From: Betaproteobacteria bacterium
Lineage (GTDB): Bacteria; Pseudomonadota; Gammaproteobacteria; Burkholderiales; Ga0077523
Length of the DNA: 64,000 bases
Assembly: GCA_025350245.1 (NCBI GenBank)
Contig: JANXYG010000154.1
Location: 1 to 64,000, forward strand
Reading direction: 5' to 3'
Shown: one piece after another, positions 27,213 to 36,787 of the stretch
Layout: each line of letters starts with the position of its first letter
Position numbering within the stretch: the stretch's first letter is position 1
Notes under the pieces: generated by a model
Databases searched by the model: none
What the model was told of the DNA's origin: nothing
The model's input: the letters and a program-made list of their open reading frames with translations, nothing else
Translations under genes and position numbers: made by a program

Positions 27213-27812
27213 ATGAGTCAGTCGAAAGCGCCGGTCAGCGGCAGCCGCCGCACCCTGCTCATCGCCACCGGTGCCCTCGGGGCCGTCGGCGCGGTGGCAG
27301 TGGCAGCTCCCTTCGTGTTGAGCATGACACCCAGCGCCCGGGCGAGGGCAGCAGGTGCTCCGGTTGAAGTCGACATCAGCAAGGTCGAGCCGGGAATGAT
27401 GATCACGGTCGAGTGGCGCGGGCGCCCGGTGTGGATCATCCATCGCACCCAGGAAATGCTCGACGCCCTGCCCAAGATGGACGAGCGCGTGGCTGACCCG
27501 CAATCGAACCAGCCGCTGCAACCCGAGTACGCCAAAAACGAAAGTCGTGCGCTCAAGCCCGAATACCTGGTGATCGTCGGCATCTGTTCGCACCTGGGTT
27601 GCTCGCCGAGCGAGAAGATGAAGGCCGGCCCCGACAGCGGCCTCGGTGATGACTGGCTGGGTGGTTTCCTCTGCCCGTGTCACGGCTCGAAGTTCGACCT
27701 CGCCGGCCGGGTGTTCAAGGGCATGCCGGCACCGGTCAACCTCACCATCCCACCGTACAAGTATCTGACCGACACTCGCCTCATCATCGGCGAAGACACC
27801 AAGGGAGCCTGA
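27213..27812 (+). CDS. petA: Ubiquinol-cytochrome c reductase iron-sulfur (Rieske) subunit
   Basis: The 199-residue Rieske protein of the bc1 complex has a Tat-type N-terminus (SGSRRTLLIATG) and a single membrane anchor. The [2Fe-2S] ligands are in CSHLGC and CPCHGSKFD. It carries one electron from ubiquinol to cytochrome c1 on the periplasmic side. It starts the petABC operon, with petB 3 bases after its stop. Confidence 0.97.
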   Translation: MSQSKAPVSGSRRTLLIATGALGAVGAVAVAAPFVLSMTPSARARAAGAPVEVDISKVEPGMMITVEWRGRPVWIIHRTQEMLDALPKMDERVADPQSNQPLQPEYAKNESRALKPEYLVIVGICSHLGCSPSEKMKAGPDSGLGDDWLGGFLCPCHGSKFDLAGRVFKGMPAPVNLTIPPYKYLTDTRLIIGEDTKGA

Positions 27813-27815
27813 CGC

Positions 27816-29078
27816 ATGGCCAAGACCAACGCGGTGGTTGACTGGATCGACGCGCGGTTCCCGCTTACGTCCAACTACAAGACCCACCTGAGCGAGTACT
27901 ACGCGCCCAAGAACTTCAACTTCTGGTACTACTTCGGCTCGCTCGCGATGCTGGTGCTGGTGATTCAGATCCTCTCCGGGATCTTCCTCACGATGCACTA
28001 CAAGGCCGACGCGGCGCAGGCGTTCGCGTCGGTCGAATACATCATGCGCGACGTGCCGTGGGGCTGGCTGGTGCGCTATATCCACTCCACCGGCGCCTCG
28101 ATGTTCTTCATCGTCGTGTACCTGCACATGATGCGCGGCCTCATGTACGGCTCGTATCGCAAGCCGCGCGAGCTCATCTGGATCTTCGGCATGCTGATCT
28201 ACCTCTGCCTCATGGCGGAGGCGTTCTTCGGCTACCTGCTTCCCTGGGGCCAGATGTCGTACTGGGGCGCCCAGGTGATCGTCAACCTGTTCGCGGCCGT
28301 GCCCTTCGTGGGCGAGGAACTCTCGGTCTGGATTCGCGGCGACTACGTGGTGTCGGATGCCACGCTAAACCGCTTCTTCGCCTTCCACGTGATCGCGATT
28401 CCGATGGTGCTGCTCGGCCTGGTGGCGGCGCATATCATCGCCCTGCACGAAGTCGGCTCCAACAACCCCGACGGCATCGACATCAAGAAGAAGAAAGATC
28501 CCAAGACCGGCATTCCGCTCGACGGCATCGCGTTCCACCCGTACTACACGGTGAAGGACATCGTCGGCGTCGTCGTCTTTCTCATGGTGTTCAGCACCAT
28601 CGTGTTCTTCCTGCCCGAGATGGGCGGCTACTTTCTCGAGTACAACAACTTCAATCCGGCCGACCCGATGAAGACCCCGCCGCACATCGCGCCGGTGTGG
28701 TACTTCACGCCCTACTACGCGATGCTGCGGGCCGTGCCGTCCATGCTCAGCTCGCAGTTTCCCGGCGTGGTGGTGATGGGCGCGGGCGTCCTGGTGTTCT
28801 TCGCCATGCCCTGGATCGATCGCGGGCGGGTCAAGTCGATCCGCTATCGTGGGCCTTACTACAAGTTCGCCCTGGCCACGTTCGTGGTGAGCTTCGTCGC
28901 GCTCGGCTGGCTCGGCGTACAGCCGACCGATTTCCTCGGCAAGTTCCCCGGCTCCTCGGTCGAGATGGCAACGGTCCTGGCCCGTATCTTCACCGTCGTC
29001 TACTTCGCCTTCTTCGTCCTGATGCCCTGGTACACCGCGATCGATCGCGAATTGCCCGAACCGGAGCGAGTCACCTAA
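27816..29078 (+). CDS. petB: Cytochrome b of the bc1 complex
   Basis: The 420-residue membrane protein carries two b hemes. Heme-ligand helices are visible at IHSTGASMFFIVVYLHMMRG and FAFHVIAIPMVLLGLVAAH. The quinol-oxidation loop reads APVWYFTPYYA, that is PVWY in place of the mitochondrial PEWY. The single gene is full length (b and b' parts fused). Its TAA overlaps the petC ATG (TAATG), so translation is coupled. Confidence 0.97.
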   Translation: MAKTNAVVDWIDARFPLTSNYKTHLSEYYAPKNFNFWYYFGSLAMLVLVIQILSGIFLTMHYKADAAQAFASVEYIMRDVPWGWLVRYIHSTGASMFFIVVYLHMMRGLMYGSYRKPRELIWIFGMLIYLCLMAEAFFGYLLPWGQMSYWGAQVIVNLFAAVPFVGEELSVWIRGDYVVSDATLNRFFAFHVIAIPMVLLGLVAAHIIALHEVGSNNPDGIDIKKKKDPKTGIPLDGIAFHPYYTVKDIVGVVVFLMVFSTIVFFLPEMGGYFLEYNNFNPADPMKTPPHIAPVWYFTPYYAMLRAVPSMLSSQFPGVVVMGAGVLVFFAMPWIDRGRVKSIRYRGPYYKFALATFVVSFVALGWLGVQPTDFLGKFPGSSVEMATVLARIFTVVYFAFFVLMPWYTAIDRELPEPERVT

Positions 29079-29833
29079 TGACGGTCATGCACCATTGCAA
29101 GAAGCTGCTGGCGGCGCTGGCGCTGCTGCCCTCGATGGTCCTGGCGAGCGACCACGTGCTGCTCGACGAGGCGCCGCTCGACGGGCACGACGTGGTCTCG
29201 CTGCAGCGTGGCGCGCGGACGTTCGTCAACTATTGCATGGGCTGCCACTCGGCCGCCTACATGCGCTACAACCGGCTCACCGACCTCGGTTTGTCCGAGC
29301 AGCAGATCAAAGAAAACCTGATGCTCGCCGGCGACAAGATCGGTGAACCGATGACCATCGCGATGAAGCGCGCTGACGCGAGCAAGTGGTTCGGTGCCCA
29401 GCCGCCCGACCTTTCCGTGGTCGCCCGTTCCCGCGGCGCCGACTGGCTTTATACCTATCTGCGCACCTACTACCGCGACGAGTCCCGCCCTACCGGATGG
29501 AACAACGTCGCCTACCCGAATGTCGGCATGCCGCACGTGCTCTGGGAATTGCAGGGCGAGCAGGTGATGCAGGCGGTCGAGCACAAGGAAGGGGAAGGCG
29601 AGGAGCCCGGTGCCGCACACGCCGCTCCGAAGCTGGTGCTCGAACGGCAGGGCGCCCTCAATCCCAAGCAATACGACGCGATGGTCGGTGATCTCGTCAA
29701 CTACCTCGTGTACATGGGCGAACCGGCCCGCACGACTCGCTCGCAGCTCGGTATCATCGTGTTGCTTTTCCTCGGCGTCGCATTCGTGTTCGCCTACCTC
29801 CTCAAGAAGGAGTTCTGGAAAGACGTGCACTGA
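29078..29833 (+). CDS. petC: Cytochrome c1 of the bc1 complex
   Basis: The 251-residue cytochrome has an N-terminal signal (LLAALALLPSMVLA), a heme site CMGCH near residue 50, and a C-terminal membrane anchor (LGIIVLLFLGVAFVFAYLL). The distal Met ligand is likely in NVGMPHVLW. It passes electrons to soluble cytochrome c. ATG overlaps the petB stop. A Glu-rich insert (KEGEGEEPGAAH) sits before the C-terminal third. Confidence 0.96.
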   Translation: MTVMHHCKKLLAALALLPSMVLASDHVLLDEAPLDGHDVVSLQRGARTFVNYCMGCHSAAYMRYNRLTDLGLSEQQIKENLMLAGDKIGEPMTIAMKRADASKWFGAQPPDLSVVARSRGADWLYTYLRTYYRDESRPTGWNNVAYPNVGMPHVLWELQGEQVMQAVEHKEGEGEEPGAAHAAPKLVLERQGALNPKQYDAMVGDLVNYLVYMGEPARTTRSQLGIIVLLFLGVAFVFAYLLKKEFWKDVH

Positions 29834-29863
29834 CGTCGCCAGTCCTCCGGAGCCCAATTCCCC

Positions 29864-30463
29864 ATGATGACCCTCTATTCGGGTACTACCTGTCCGTTCA
29901 GCCAGCGCTGCCGCATCGTCCTTTACGAAAAGGGCATGGACTTCCAGATCGTCGACGTCGATCTGTTCAACAAGCCCGAAGACCTGGCAGTGATGAACCC
30001 GTACAACCGGACGCCGGTGCTGGTCGAGCGCGACCTGATCCTGTACGAATCGAACATCATCAACGAGTACATCGACGACCGCTTTCCGCACCCGCAACTG
30101 ATGCCGGCCGATCCGGTGATGCGGGCCCGTGCCCGCCTGTTCCTGTTCCGTTTCGAGAATGAACTGTTCTCCAACATCGAATCGCTCGAGAAGGGCAACC
30201 AGAAGGTCGGCGAGCGCGCCCGCCTGCTGGTGCGCGACAGCCTGACGCAGATCGCGCCGGTGTTCGTGAAGCAGAAGTTCATGCTAGGTGACGAATACTC
30301 GATGCTCGACGTCGCGATCGCGCCGCTGCTCTGGCGGCTCGACTATTACGGGGTGCAGTTGCCCAAGCAGGCGGCGCCCTTGCTCAAGTATGCGGAGCGC
30401 CTGTTCAGCCGCCCGGCCTACATCGAGGCCCTGACGCCCGCGGAAAAAGTGATGCGCAAGTGA
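29864..30463 (+). CDS. sspA: Stringent starvation protein A
   Basis: This 199-residue GST-fold protein binds RNA polymerase with sigma-70 and helps the response to starvation and acid stress. The N-terminal thioredoxin-like part has GTTCPFSQRCRIVLYEKGM and NPYNRTPVL; the C-terminal part is all-helical. It has no GST activity in known members. It begins 30 bases after petC, a layout found in many beta- and gammaproteobacteria, and overlaps sspB by 4 bases. Confidence 0.94.
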   Translation: MMTLYSGTTCPFSQRCRIVLYEKGMDFQIVDVDLFNKPEDLAVMNPYNRTPVLVERDLILYESNIINEYIDDRFPHPQLMPADPVMRARARLFLFRFENELFSNIESLEKGNQKVGERARLLVRDSLTQIAPVFVKQKFMLGDEYSMLDVAIAPLLWRLDYYGVQLPKQAAPLLKYAERLFSRPAYIEALTPAEKVMRK

Positions 30464-30888
30464 AACCGAGTTCGACGACCCCCTACCTGATCCGTGCGAT
30501 CTACGAGTGGTGCGTCGACAACGGCTTCACGCCCTATGTCGCGGTCAAGGTGAACGAGCGCACCCGTGTGCCGCTCGAGTACGTGCGCAACGGCGAGATC
30601 ATCCTCAACCTGGGCGCCGACGCCACGCGCGACCTCACCATCGGCAACGACATGATCCAGTTCTCGGCGCGCTTCAACGGCGTGTCGCGCGAGCTGTCGG
30701 TGCCGATCGACGCGGTCAGCGGTGTGTTCGCCAAGGAAACGGGCCAGGGACTCGCCTTCCAGCAGTCGCCCGCGATGCCGGTCATCGGCGAACTGTCGTC
30801 GGCGGATCTGTCGCTCACGCAGTCGCCTCCGGATGACACGCCCAAGCCGCCCTCGGGCAGCCGCCCCAAGCTCCAGGTGGTGAAGTAG
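30460..30888 (+). CDS. sspB: ClpXP protease specificity-enhancing factor SspB
   Basis: SspB tethers ssrA-tagged and some other substrates to ClpXP. The 142-residue protein has the substrate-binding core (YLIRAIYEWCVDNGFTPYV, NLGADATRDL, FNGVSREL) and a flexible Pro-rich tail that ends KLQVVK, the type of C-terminal peptide that docks on ClpX. The start is a GTG that overlaps the sspA stop. Confidence 0.94.
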   Translation: MKPSSTTPYLIRAIYEWCVDNGFTPYVAVKVNERTRVPLEYVRNGEIILNLGADATRDLTIGNDMIQFSARFNGVSRELSVPIDAVSGVFAKETGQGLAFQQSPAMPVIGELSSADLSLTQSPPDDTPKPPSGSRPKLQVVK

Positions 30889-30892
30889 CCGG

Positions 30893-30921
30893 TCGAACGA
30901 CTGTCGCGCGGCTCGTATACT
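30893..30921 (+). promoter_or_regulatory. Candidate promoter of tRNA-Thr
   Basis: TATACT at 30916-30921 is preceded, with 17 bases between, by a weak TCGAAC; the tRNA begins 10 bases downstream. Confidence 0.4.
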
Positions 30922-30930
30922 CGCGCCAGC

Positions 30931-31006
30931 GCCGGATTAGCTCAGTTGGTAGAGCAGCTGATTTGTAATCAGAAGGTCACGGGTTCGACTCCTGTATCCG
31001 GCACCA
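30931..31006 (+). tRNA. tRNA-Thr (anticodon TGT)
   Basis: A complete 76-base cloverleaf with encoded CCA: acceptor GCCGGAT/ATCCGGC, D arm GCTC-GAGC, anticodon TGT at 30964-30966 in loop TTTGTAA, and T arm GGTTCGACTCC. It decodes ACA and other ACN codons. Confidence 0.97.
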
Positions 31007-31119
31007 AAAACCAACACATTGGCGCTTCGTGGCTTAACCCAAACGCCCTTGTTCCGACGCGTTGTTGCTGGTCGGCCGATGGGCGCGTAGTCTTCATGAA
31101 CACAGTAGGAGATACTTGC

Positions 31120-31554
31120 GTGAGCCAGGCACAAATCCACACCGGAAAATGCTTCTGTGGGGCCGTTGAACTTGCGGTGACCGGCGCGCCCGACATCATG
31201 GGGTACTGCCATTGCGACTCGTGCCGTGAATGGTCCGCGGCGCCGATCAACGCGTTCACCATCTGGAAGTCGGCGGACGTCAAGGTCACCAAGGGCGCCG
31301 ACAACATCGGCACCTTCAACCGGACCGATCGCAGCTTTCGCAAGTGGTGCAAGTCGTGCGGAGGCCACGTGTTCACCGAGCACCCGCACATGGGCGTGAT
31401 CGATGTCTATGCGGGGATCATTCCGACATATCCGTTCAAGCCCGTGGTGCACGTGCACTATCAGGAGACCGTCCTGCATGTGAAGGACGGGCTGCCGAAG
31501 ATGAAGGATCTCCCGAAGGATTTCGGCGGCTCGGGCACCACGCTGGCCGAATGA
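31120..31554 (+). CDS. GFA (CENP-V) family zinc protein
   Basis: The 144-residue protein has the GFA-type zinc sites CFCGAV, CHCDSC and CKSCGG. Family members include glutathione-dependent formaldehyde-activating enzyme, but most are uncharacterised and need not bind formaldehyde. The GTG at 31120 was chosen because AGGAGA lies 7 bases upstream; an ATG at 31096 in the same frame lacks such a site. It stands alone after the tRNA. Confidence 0.85.
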   Translation: MSQAQIHTGKCFCGAVELAVTGAPDIMGYCHCDSCREWSAAPINAFTIWKSADVKVTKGADNIGTFNRTDRSFRKWCKSCGGHVFTEHPHMGVIDVYAGIIPTYPFKPVVHVHYQETVLHVKDGLPKMKDLPKDFGGSGTTLAE

Positions 31555-31573
31555 CTCGGCAGGGGTCGAACCG

Positions 31574-32365
31574 CTAGTTGCGGTAATTGACTCCCTGCCG
31601 CTCGAGCATCCGCAACAGCGCGGTCCACGACTTCACCACCTCGGCCCCGCCGGGACCCCCGAACTGCTCGAAGCCCTTCATCGCCACCGCTTGCGGGATC
31701 TCGCGGGCTTCCACGCGGCCGCTCGAGAGGGCATCGATCTGGATCTGGCACGCGGTGTCGAGGTAGTACATCAGCTCGAATGCCTCGCCGACGGTGCGGC
31801 CAAGCGTGAGCAGGCCGTGGTTGCGCAGGATCATCGCCTTCGAGGTGGGGCCGAGGTTGGCTGCGAGCCGCGGACGCTCGTCCAGCTCCAGCGCGATGCC
31901 TTCGTAGTCGTGATAGGTCAGCATGCCGTAGACCCGCAGCGAGTGCTGCGTGAGTGGCAGCAGTCCGCACTCCTGGGCCGAGACGGCTGAGCCGGCCCGC
32001 GTGTGGGTGTGGATCACGCAGTTGATCTCCGGCCGCGCCTCGTGGACGCAGCCGTGGATCACGAAGCCCGCATAGTTGATACCCAATCCGGTGGTGTCGT
32101 CGATGACATCGCCGTCCTCGTCGATCTTCACCAGGCTCGACGCCGTGATCTCGTCGAACATCAGCCCGTACGGATTGATCAGCATGTGGTGCGTGCCGGG
32201 GATGCGCGCGGTGAAGTGAGTGAAGATGAGATCGGTCCAGCGGAATTTCGCGGCTAGCTGGTAGGCAGCGGCGAGCTCGCAGCGCATTTCCCATTCTTCG
32301 CTGCTCACGCGTTCGCGCACTGACTGGCTCGGAACTGCCTTGAGTACGCTGGTTTTCTCGGACAT
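31574..32365 (-). CDS. Class II aldolase/adducin family protein
   Basis: The 263-residue zinc enzyme fold has metal ligands in IHTHTRAG and a later His in LRNHGLLTLGR. The family includes fuculose-phosphate aldolase and decarboxylases; this longer type (no recognised sugar-phosphate motif) is common in proteobacteria with unknown substrate. ATG at 32365 follows AGGATCC. The frame is open 90 bases further upstream, but the longer start has no ribosome site. Confidence 0.85.
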   Translation of the reverse strand: MSEKTSVLKAVPSQSVRERVSSEEWEMRCELAAAYQLAAKFRWTDLIFTHFTARIPGTHHMLINPYGLMFDEITASSLVKIDEDGDVIDDTTGLGINYAGFVIHGCVHEARPEINCVIHTHTRAGSAVSAQECGLLPLTQHSLRVYGMLTYHDYEGIALELDERPRLAANLGPTSKAMILRNHGLLTLGRTVGEAFELMYYLDTACQIQIDALSSGRVEAREIPQAVAMKGFEQFGGPGGAEVVKSWTALLRMLERQGVNYRN

Positions 32366-32567
32366 GGCTGGATCCTGATGGTCGGCTGTATCGGCGAAAT
32401 CATACGCCGGTCCGCTCGGACCGCCCTGCCCGACGCGAGCCTTGCGCATGGCCACGTAGTTGTTGGCGCGCTACCATCGCGAACGATGTCCGATGGCGAC
32501 TGGGATCCGATCGGCGTCGCTGCATTGGCGGTCATGTCACGCCCGATCTTCCCGAACCGAGGTAACG

Positions 32568-34106
32568 ATGCGTACGCTCACGTTTTGGGGTGTGATGTTC
32601 TTCGCCGTCCCCACGGCATGCTGGTCTGCCGACCCCACTGCCGACGATTGGTACGCCGCAGGCGCTGCCACCGTCGCCCGGGCCCAGGCGCGGCAGCCGG
32701 TGCCGGGTCTGGCAAAGAACGTGATCCTGTTCGTGGGCGACGGCATGGGCGTCACCACCGTGACGGCCGCGCGAATTCTCGATGGTCAGCGCAAGGGTGG
32801 TTCGGGCGAAGACAATGCGCTCGCCTTCGAGCGCTTCGACAACGTGGGGCTTTCCAAGACCTACAGCGCCAACCAGCAGACTCCTGACTCTGCGCCCACC
32901 ATGACGGCGATGGTGACGGGCGTGAAGACATCGGACGGCGTGCTATCGGTCGCGCCGCAGGTTGCGAGGCGAGAGGCGCGCCGAGAAGCGGTGCAAAGCG
33001 GCGCGCTGAAGACGATTCTCGAACATGCCGAGGATCGCGGCCTGTCCACCGGCGTGGTGACGTCCACTCGTGTCACCCACGCAACGCCCGCAGCGTGCTA
33101 CGCACATATCGCCGAGCGTGATTGGGAAGGCGACGCCGACCTACCGGCAGGCACCGATGTACCCGATATCGCGCGCCAACTGCTCGACTTCGCGCATGGC
33201 GACGGCATCGAGGTGGTTCTCGGTGGTGGACGCTCGAAGTTCCTCACCGAGAGCGAATCAGACCCCGAGTATGCCGATCGCAAGGGGACCCGCCGCGACG
33301 GTCGCAGCCTGTGGCGCGAGTGGGAGATCCGACACAAGGCCGCCGCGGTCGTCTGGAACCGGAGCGGGTTCGAGGCTGTCGACCCGGCCACGACTGAGCA
33401 CCTGCTGGGCCTGTTCGAACCCTCGCACATGAAGTTCGAAGCCGATCGCGCCGGCGATCCCGGCGGCGAACCGTCGCTGTCGGAGATGACGGCGAAAGCG
33501 ATCGCGATCCTGGCGCGCAACCCGCGAGGCTACTTTCTCATGGTCGAGGGAGGGCGTATCGATCATGCGCACCACGCGGGCAACGCGTACCGTGCGCTGA
33601 CCGACACCATCGCGTTTTCCGAAGCGGTCGCCCGCGCCGTCGAACTGACCCGCGAGGAGGACACGCTGATCATCGTCACCGCCGACCACAGCCACGTGTT
33701 CACCATGGCCGGCTACCCGAAACGCGGCAATCCCATTCTCGGCAAGGTGGTCGAGCCAGGCAAGAAGGAGTTCGCGAAGGACGCGTTGGGCCTGCCGTAC
33801 ACGACCCTCGGCTATGCCAACGGACCGGGCTACACCGGGCCTTCGCCGGATCAGCCCGCGGGCAGCAAGCGCTTCGAGCACGCATCGCGCAAGGTGGAAC
33901 CGGCAACAGGTCGTCCGGATTTGTCCGCCACGGATACCGGTGCCCCCGATTACCTCCAGGAGTCCACAGTGCCGCTGGCGGCCGAGACTCACGGTGGCGA
34001 GGACGTTGCAATTTATGCGCGCGGGCCCGGTGCGCATTGGGTGCATGGCGTCATGGAGCAGAACGCCATCTTCCATGTCATGCGCGAGGCGTTCGGCTGG
34101 CGATAG
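32568..34106 (+). CDS. phoA: Alkaline phosphatase, PhoA family
   Basis: This 512-residue secreted enzyme removes phosphate from monoesters. A signal peptide (MRTLTFWGVMFFAVPTACWS) is followed by metal ligand motif ILFVGDGMGVTT and the nucleophilic Ser in TPDSAPTMTAM. Further metal sites are MVEGGRIDHAHH and VTADHSHVF, and the last His is in AETHGGED. ATG at 32568 has GAGGT upstream. The protein matches bacterial PhoA-type proteins in length. Two repeat copies follow its stop. Confidence 0.93.
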   Translation: MRTLTFWGVMFFAVPTACWSADPTADDWYAAGAATVARAQARQPVPGLAKNVILFVGDGMGVTTVTAARILDGQRKGGSGEDNALAFERFDNVGLSKTYSANQQTPDSAPTMTAMVTGVKTSDGVLSVAPQVARREARREAVQSGALKTILEHAEDRGLSTGVVTSTRVTHATPAACYAHIAERDWEGDADLPAGTDVPDIARQLLDFAHGDGIEVVLGGGRSKFLTESESDPEYADRKGTRRDGRSLWREWEIRHKAAAVVWNRSGFEAVDPATTEHLLGLFEPSHMKFEADRAGDPGGEPSLSEMTAKAIAILARNPRGYFLMVEGGRIDHAHHAGNAYRALTDTIAFSEAVARAVELTREEDTLIIVTADHSHVFTMAGYPKRGNPILGKVVEPGKKEFAKDALGLPYTTLGYANGPGYTGPSPDQPAGSKRFEHASRKVEPATGRPDLSATDTGAPDYLQESTVPLAAETHGGEDVAIYARGPGAHWVHGVMEQNAIFHVMREAFGWR

Positions 34107-34107
34107 C

Positions 34108-34175
34108 CGGCGCCCACAGGGTTTCCCGAGGACGCCGGCCCCCTGGGGGAAGGCGTAGCGCAGCGCAGACCGGGG
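34108..34175 (-). repeat. Intergenic repeat copy 3a
   Basis: Reverse-oriented copy: GCGCCCACAGGG, CCCGAGGACG, CCCCCTGGGGGAAGG and CGCAGCGCAG, ending near CCGGGGGTGG. It lies in tandem with copy 3b. Confidence 0.75.
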
Positions 34176-34192
34176 GTGGCCGAAGGGATACT

Positions 34193-34280
34193 CGACAGGC
34201 AGCGCCCACAGGGTCCCCCGAGGACGCTGCGCCCCCTCAAGGGGGAAGGCGCAGCGCAGCGAAGCCTGGGGGTGAGCGTC
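34193..34280 (-). repeat. Intergenic repeat copy 3b
   Basis: A near-complete reverse copy with GCAGCGCCCACAGGGTCCCC, GAGGACGCTGCGCCCCCT and AGGGGGAAGGCGCAGCGCAG, ending CCTGGGGGTGAGCGTC. It begins 8 bases beyond the terminator of the predicted small RNA, in the same orientation as that RNA. Confidence 0.85.
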
Positions 34281-34287
34281 AATAGAC

Positions 34288-34326
34288 AAAAAAACGGGCA
34301 GCCAAGGGGGAGGAGTCTGGCTGCCC
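34288..34326 (-). terminator. Rho-independent terminator, minus strand
   Basis: A perfect 9-base-pair stem, GGGCAGCCA at 34296-34304 with TGGCTGCCC at 34318-34326, encloses a 13-base loop. Read on the minus strand it is followed by G and then seven T (34294-34288). No U tract is present on the plus side, and no minus-strand protein gene ends here. Confidence 0.85.
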
Positions 34327-34391
34327 ATGAGTCCACAATGAAGGGGAGGAGACCTACCTGCAGTAACCCGACGCCGAACGTCGCGTCACGA
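34288..34391 (-). ncRNA. Predicted sigma-54-dependent small RNA with CUCCUCCCC motifs
   Basis: Between a near-consensus sigma-54 promoter and a T7 terminator lies a non-coding stretch of about 104 bases. The 5' part can form a small hairpin (GACGC with GCGTC). A linker contains CUCCUCCCC (complement of 34343-34351) and the terminator loop contains CUCCUCCCCC (complement of 34306-34315). Both complement Shine-Dalgarno sequences, so the RNA could repress translation. Alphaproteobacterial RNAs such as MmgR and the cuckoo RNAs use comparable motifs. I see no ORF with a ribosome site. Existence and size are predictions. Confidence 0.6.
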
Positions 34392-34401
34392 AAATCTCTA
34401 A

Positions 34402-34417
34402 TGCATCAGCCGTGCCA
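34402..34417 (-). promoter_or_regulatory. Sigma-54 promoter, minus strand
   Basis: Read leftward, TGGCACG-GCTG-ATGCA matches the consensus TGGCACG-N4-TTGCW with one mismatch, keeping GG and GC at the required spacing. Transcription would start near 34391. Confidence 0.65.
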
Positions 34418-34516
34418 TCTTTTGGGGTTGCCGCAGGGTTCCATCATTTTCAATGAGTTAATGAATTTCTTATGCTGTGTCGATGTTCAATCGGCGATAT
34501 GAAACAGCCGTTTGTT

Positions 34517-34559
34517 GTTACCCAACTGACGTAACGCGCCGCGAAGCAGGGGTCCCTGC
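34517..34559. promoter_or_regulatory. Candidate activator-binding inverted repeats upstream of the sigma-54 promoter
   Basis: Two inverted repeats occur about 125-170 bases upstream of the predicted start: GTTAC-N9-GTAAC (34517-34535) and GCAGGG-GT-CCCTGC (34546-34559). That is the usual distance for sites of RpoN-activating enhancer proteins. The activator is unknown. They could also serve sucC. Confidence 0.35.
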
Positions 34560-34664
34560 AAGTCACCTTTCGAATGTCGGCGTACGGTCTTCTGCGCGAG
34601 GTCGAGGAAGGGTCCTGCGATATACTCCGCCGCTTCCGAGCCCTTGCGCCGGCGCGCCCCCGAC

Positions 34665-35834
<1,170 letters not shown>

Positions 35835-35891
35835 CCTCGATCCCAGGCACCTCCGGATCCACTCTCCGCTGTTCGACGCCCCCCAGACACC

Positions 35892-36773
35892 ATGTCCATT
35901 CTCATCGACCGCAACTCCCGTGTCGTCACGCAAGGCATCACCGGCAAGACCGGGCAGTTCCACACCCGCATGTGCCGTGACTATGCCAATGGCCGTGAGT
36001 GCTTCGTTGCCGGCGTCAATCCGAAGAAGGCCGGCGAAGACTTCGACGGCATCCCCATCTTTGCCAACGTCGCGGATGCGAAGAAGAGTACCGGCGCGAA
36101 TGTATCGGTGGTCTACGTGCCGCCGCCCGGAGCCGCCGCCGCGATCTGGGAGGCGGTCGAAGCCGACCTCGATCTCGTGATCTGCATCACCGAAGGCATT
36201 CCGGTGCGCGACATGGTCGACGTACGCGATCGCATGCGTCGGGAGAATCGGCGCACTCTGCTGCTCGGACCGAACTGTCCCGGCACCATCACCCCCGACG
36301 AGATCAAGATCGGCATCATGCCGGGGCATATCCACCGCCGTGGCCGCATCGGGGTGATCTCCCGCTCCGGCACCCTCACCTACGAAGCGGTGGCGCAGCT
36401 CACCGAGTTGGGGCTCGGGCAATCGAGTGCTGTCGGCATCGGCGGTGATCCGGTGAACGGGCTCAAGCACATCGATGTGCTTAAGTTGTTCAACGACGAT
36501 CCCGACACCGATGCGGTGGTGATGATCGGTGAAATCGGCGGTACCGACGAAGAGACCGCGGCCGTCTGGGTCCGGGACAACATGAAGAAGCCCGTGGTCG
36601 GTTTCATCGCCGGGGTCACTGCCCCGCCCGGTAAGCGCATGGGCCACGCGGGCGCGATCATTTCCGGCGGCAAGGGCACGGCCCAGGAGAAGCTCGAGGT
36701 CATGGCCGCGAGCGGTATCCGGGTCACCCGGAACCCGGCCGAAATGGGCAAGCTGCTGAAAAGTGTGTTGTAA
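35892..36773 (+). CDS. sucD: Succinyl-CoA ligase alpha subunit
   Basis: The 293-residue alpha subunit binds CoA and carries the phosphohistidine. It begins with [21 protein letters not shown], the CoA-binding Rossmann start, and contains [32 protein letters not shown] and the active-site His in [17 protein letters not shown]. It follows sucC by 57 bases. Confidence 0.95.
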   Translation: MSILIDRNSRVVTQGITGKTGQFHTRMCRDYANGRECFVAGVNPKKAGEDFDGIPIFANVADAKKSTGANVSVVYVPPPGAAAAIWEAVEADLDLVICITEGIPVRDMVDVRDRMRRENRRTLLLGPNCPGTITPDEIKIGIMPGHIHRRGRIGVISRSGTLTYEAVAQLTELGLGQSSAVGIGGDPVNGLKHIDVLKLFNDDPDTDAVVMIGEIGGTDEETAAVWVRDNMKKPVVGFIAGVTAPPGKRMGHAGAIISGGKGTAQEKLEVMAASGIRVTRNPAEMGKLLKSVL

Positions 36774-36787
36774 ACCGTGGCGGAAAG

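Noticed and set aside
30946..31119. Upstream extension of the GFA gene across tRNA-Thr
   Set aside because: Would place coding sequence over a complete tRNA; the GTG at 31120 has a proper ribosome site.
34108..34280. Insertion-sequence remnant
   Set aside because: No transposase, no terminal inverted repeats or target duplication; it matches a short repeat family found elsewhere in the window.
34296..34326. Plus-strand terminator for phoA
   Set aside because: The hairpin has its T tract only on the minus strand; after the plus-strand side comes ATGAGTCC.
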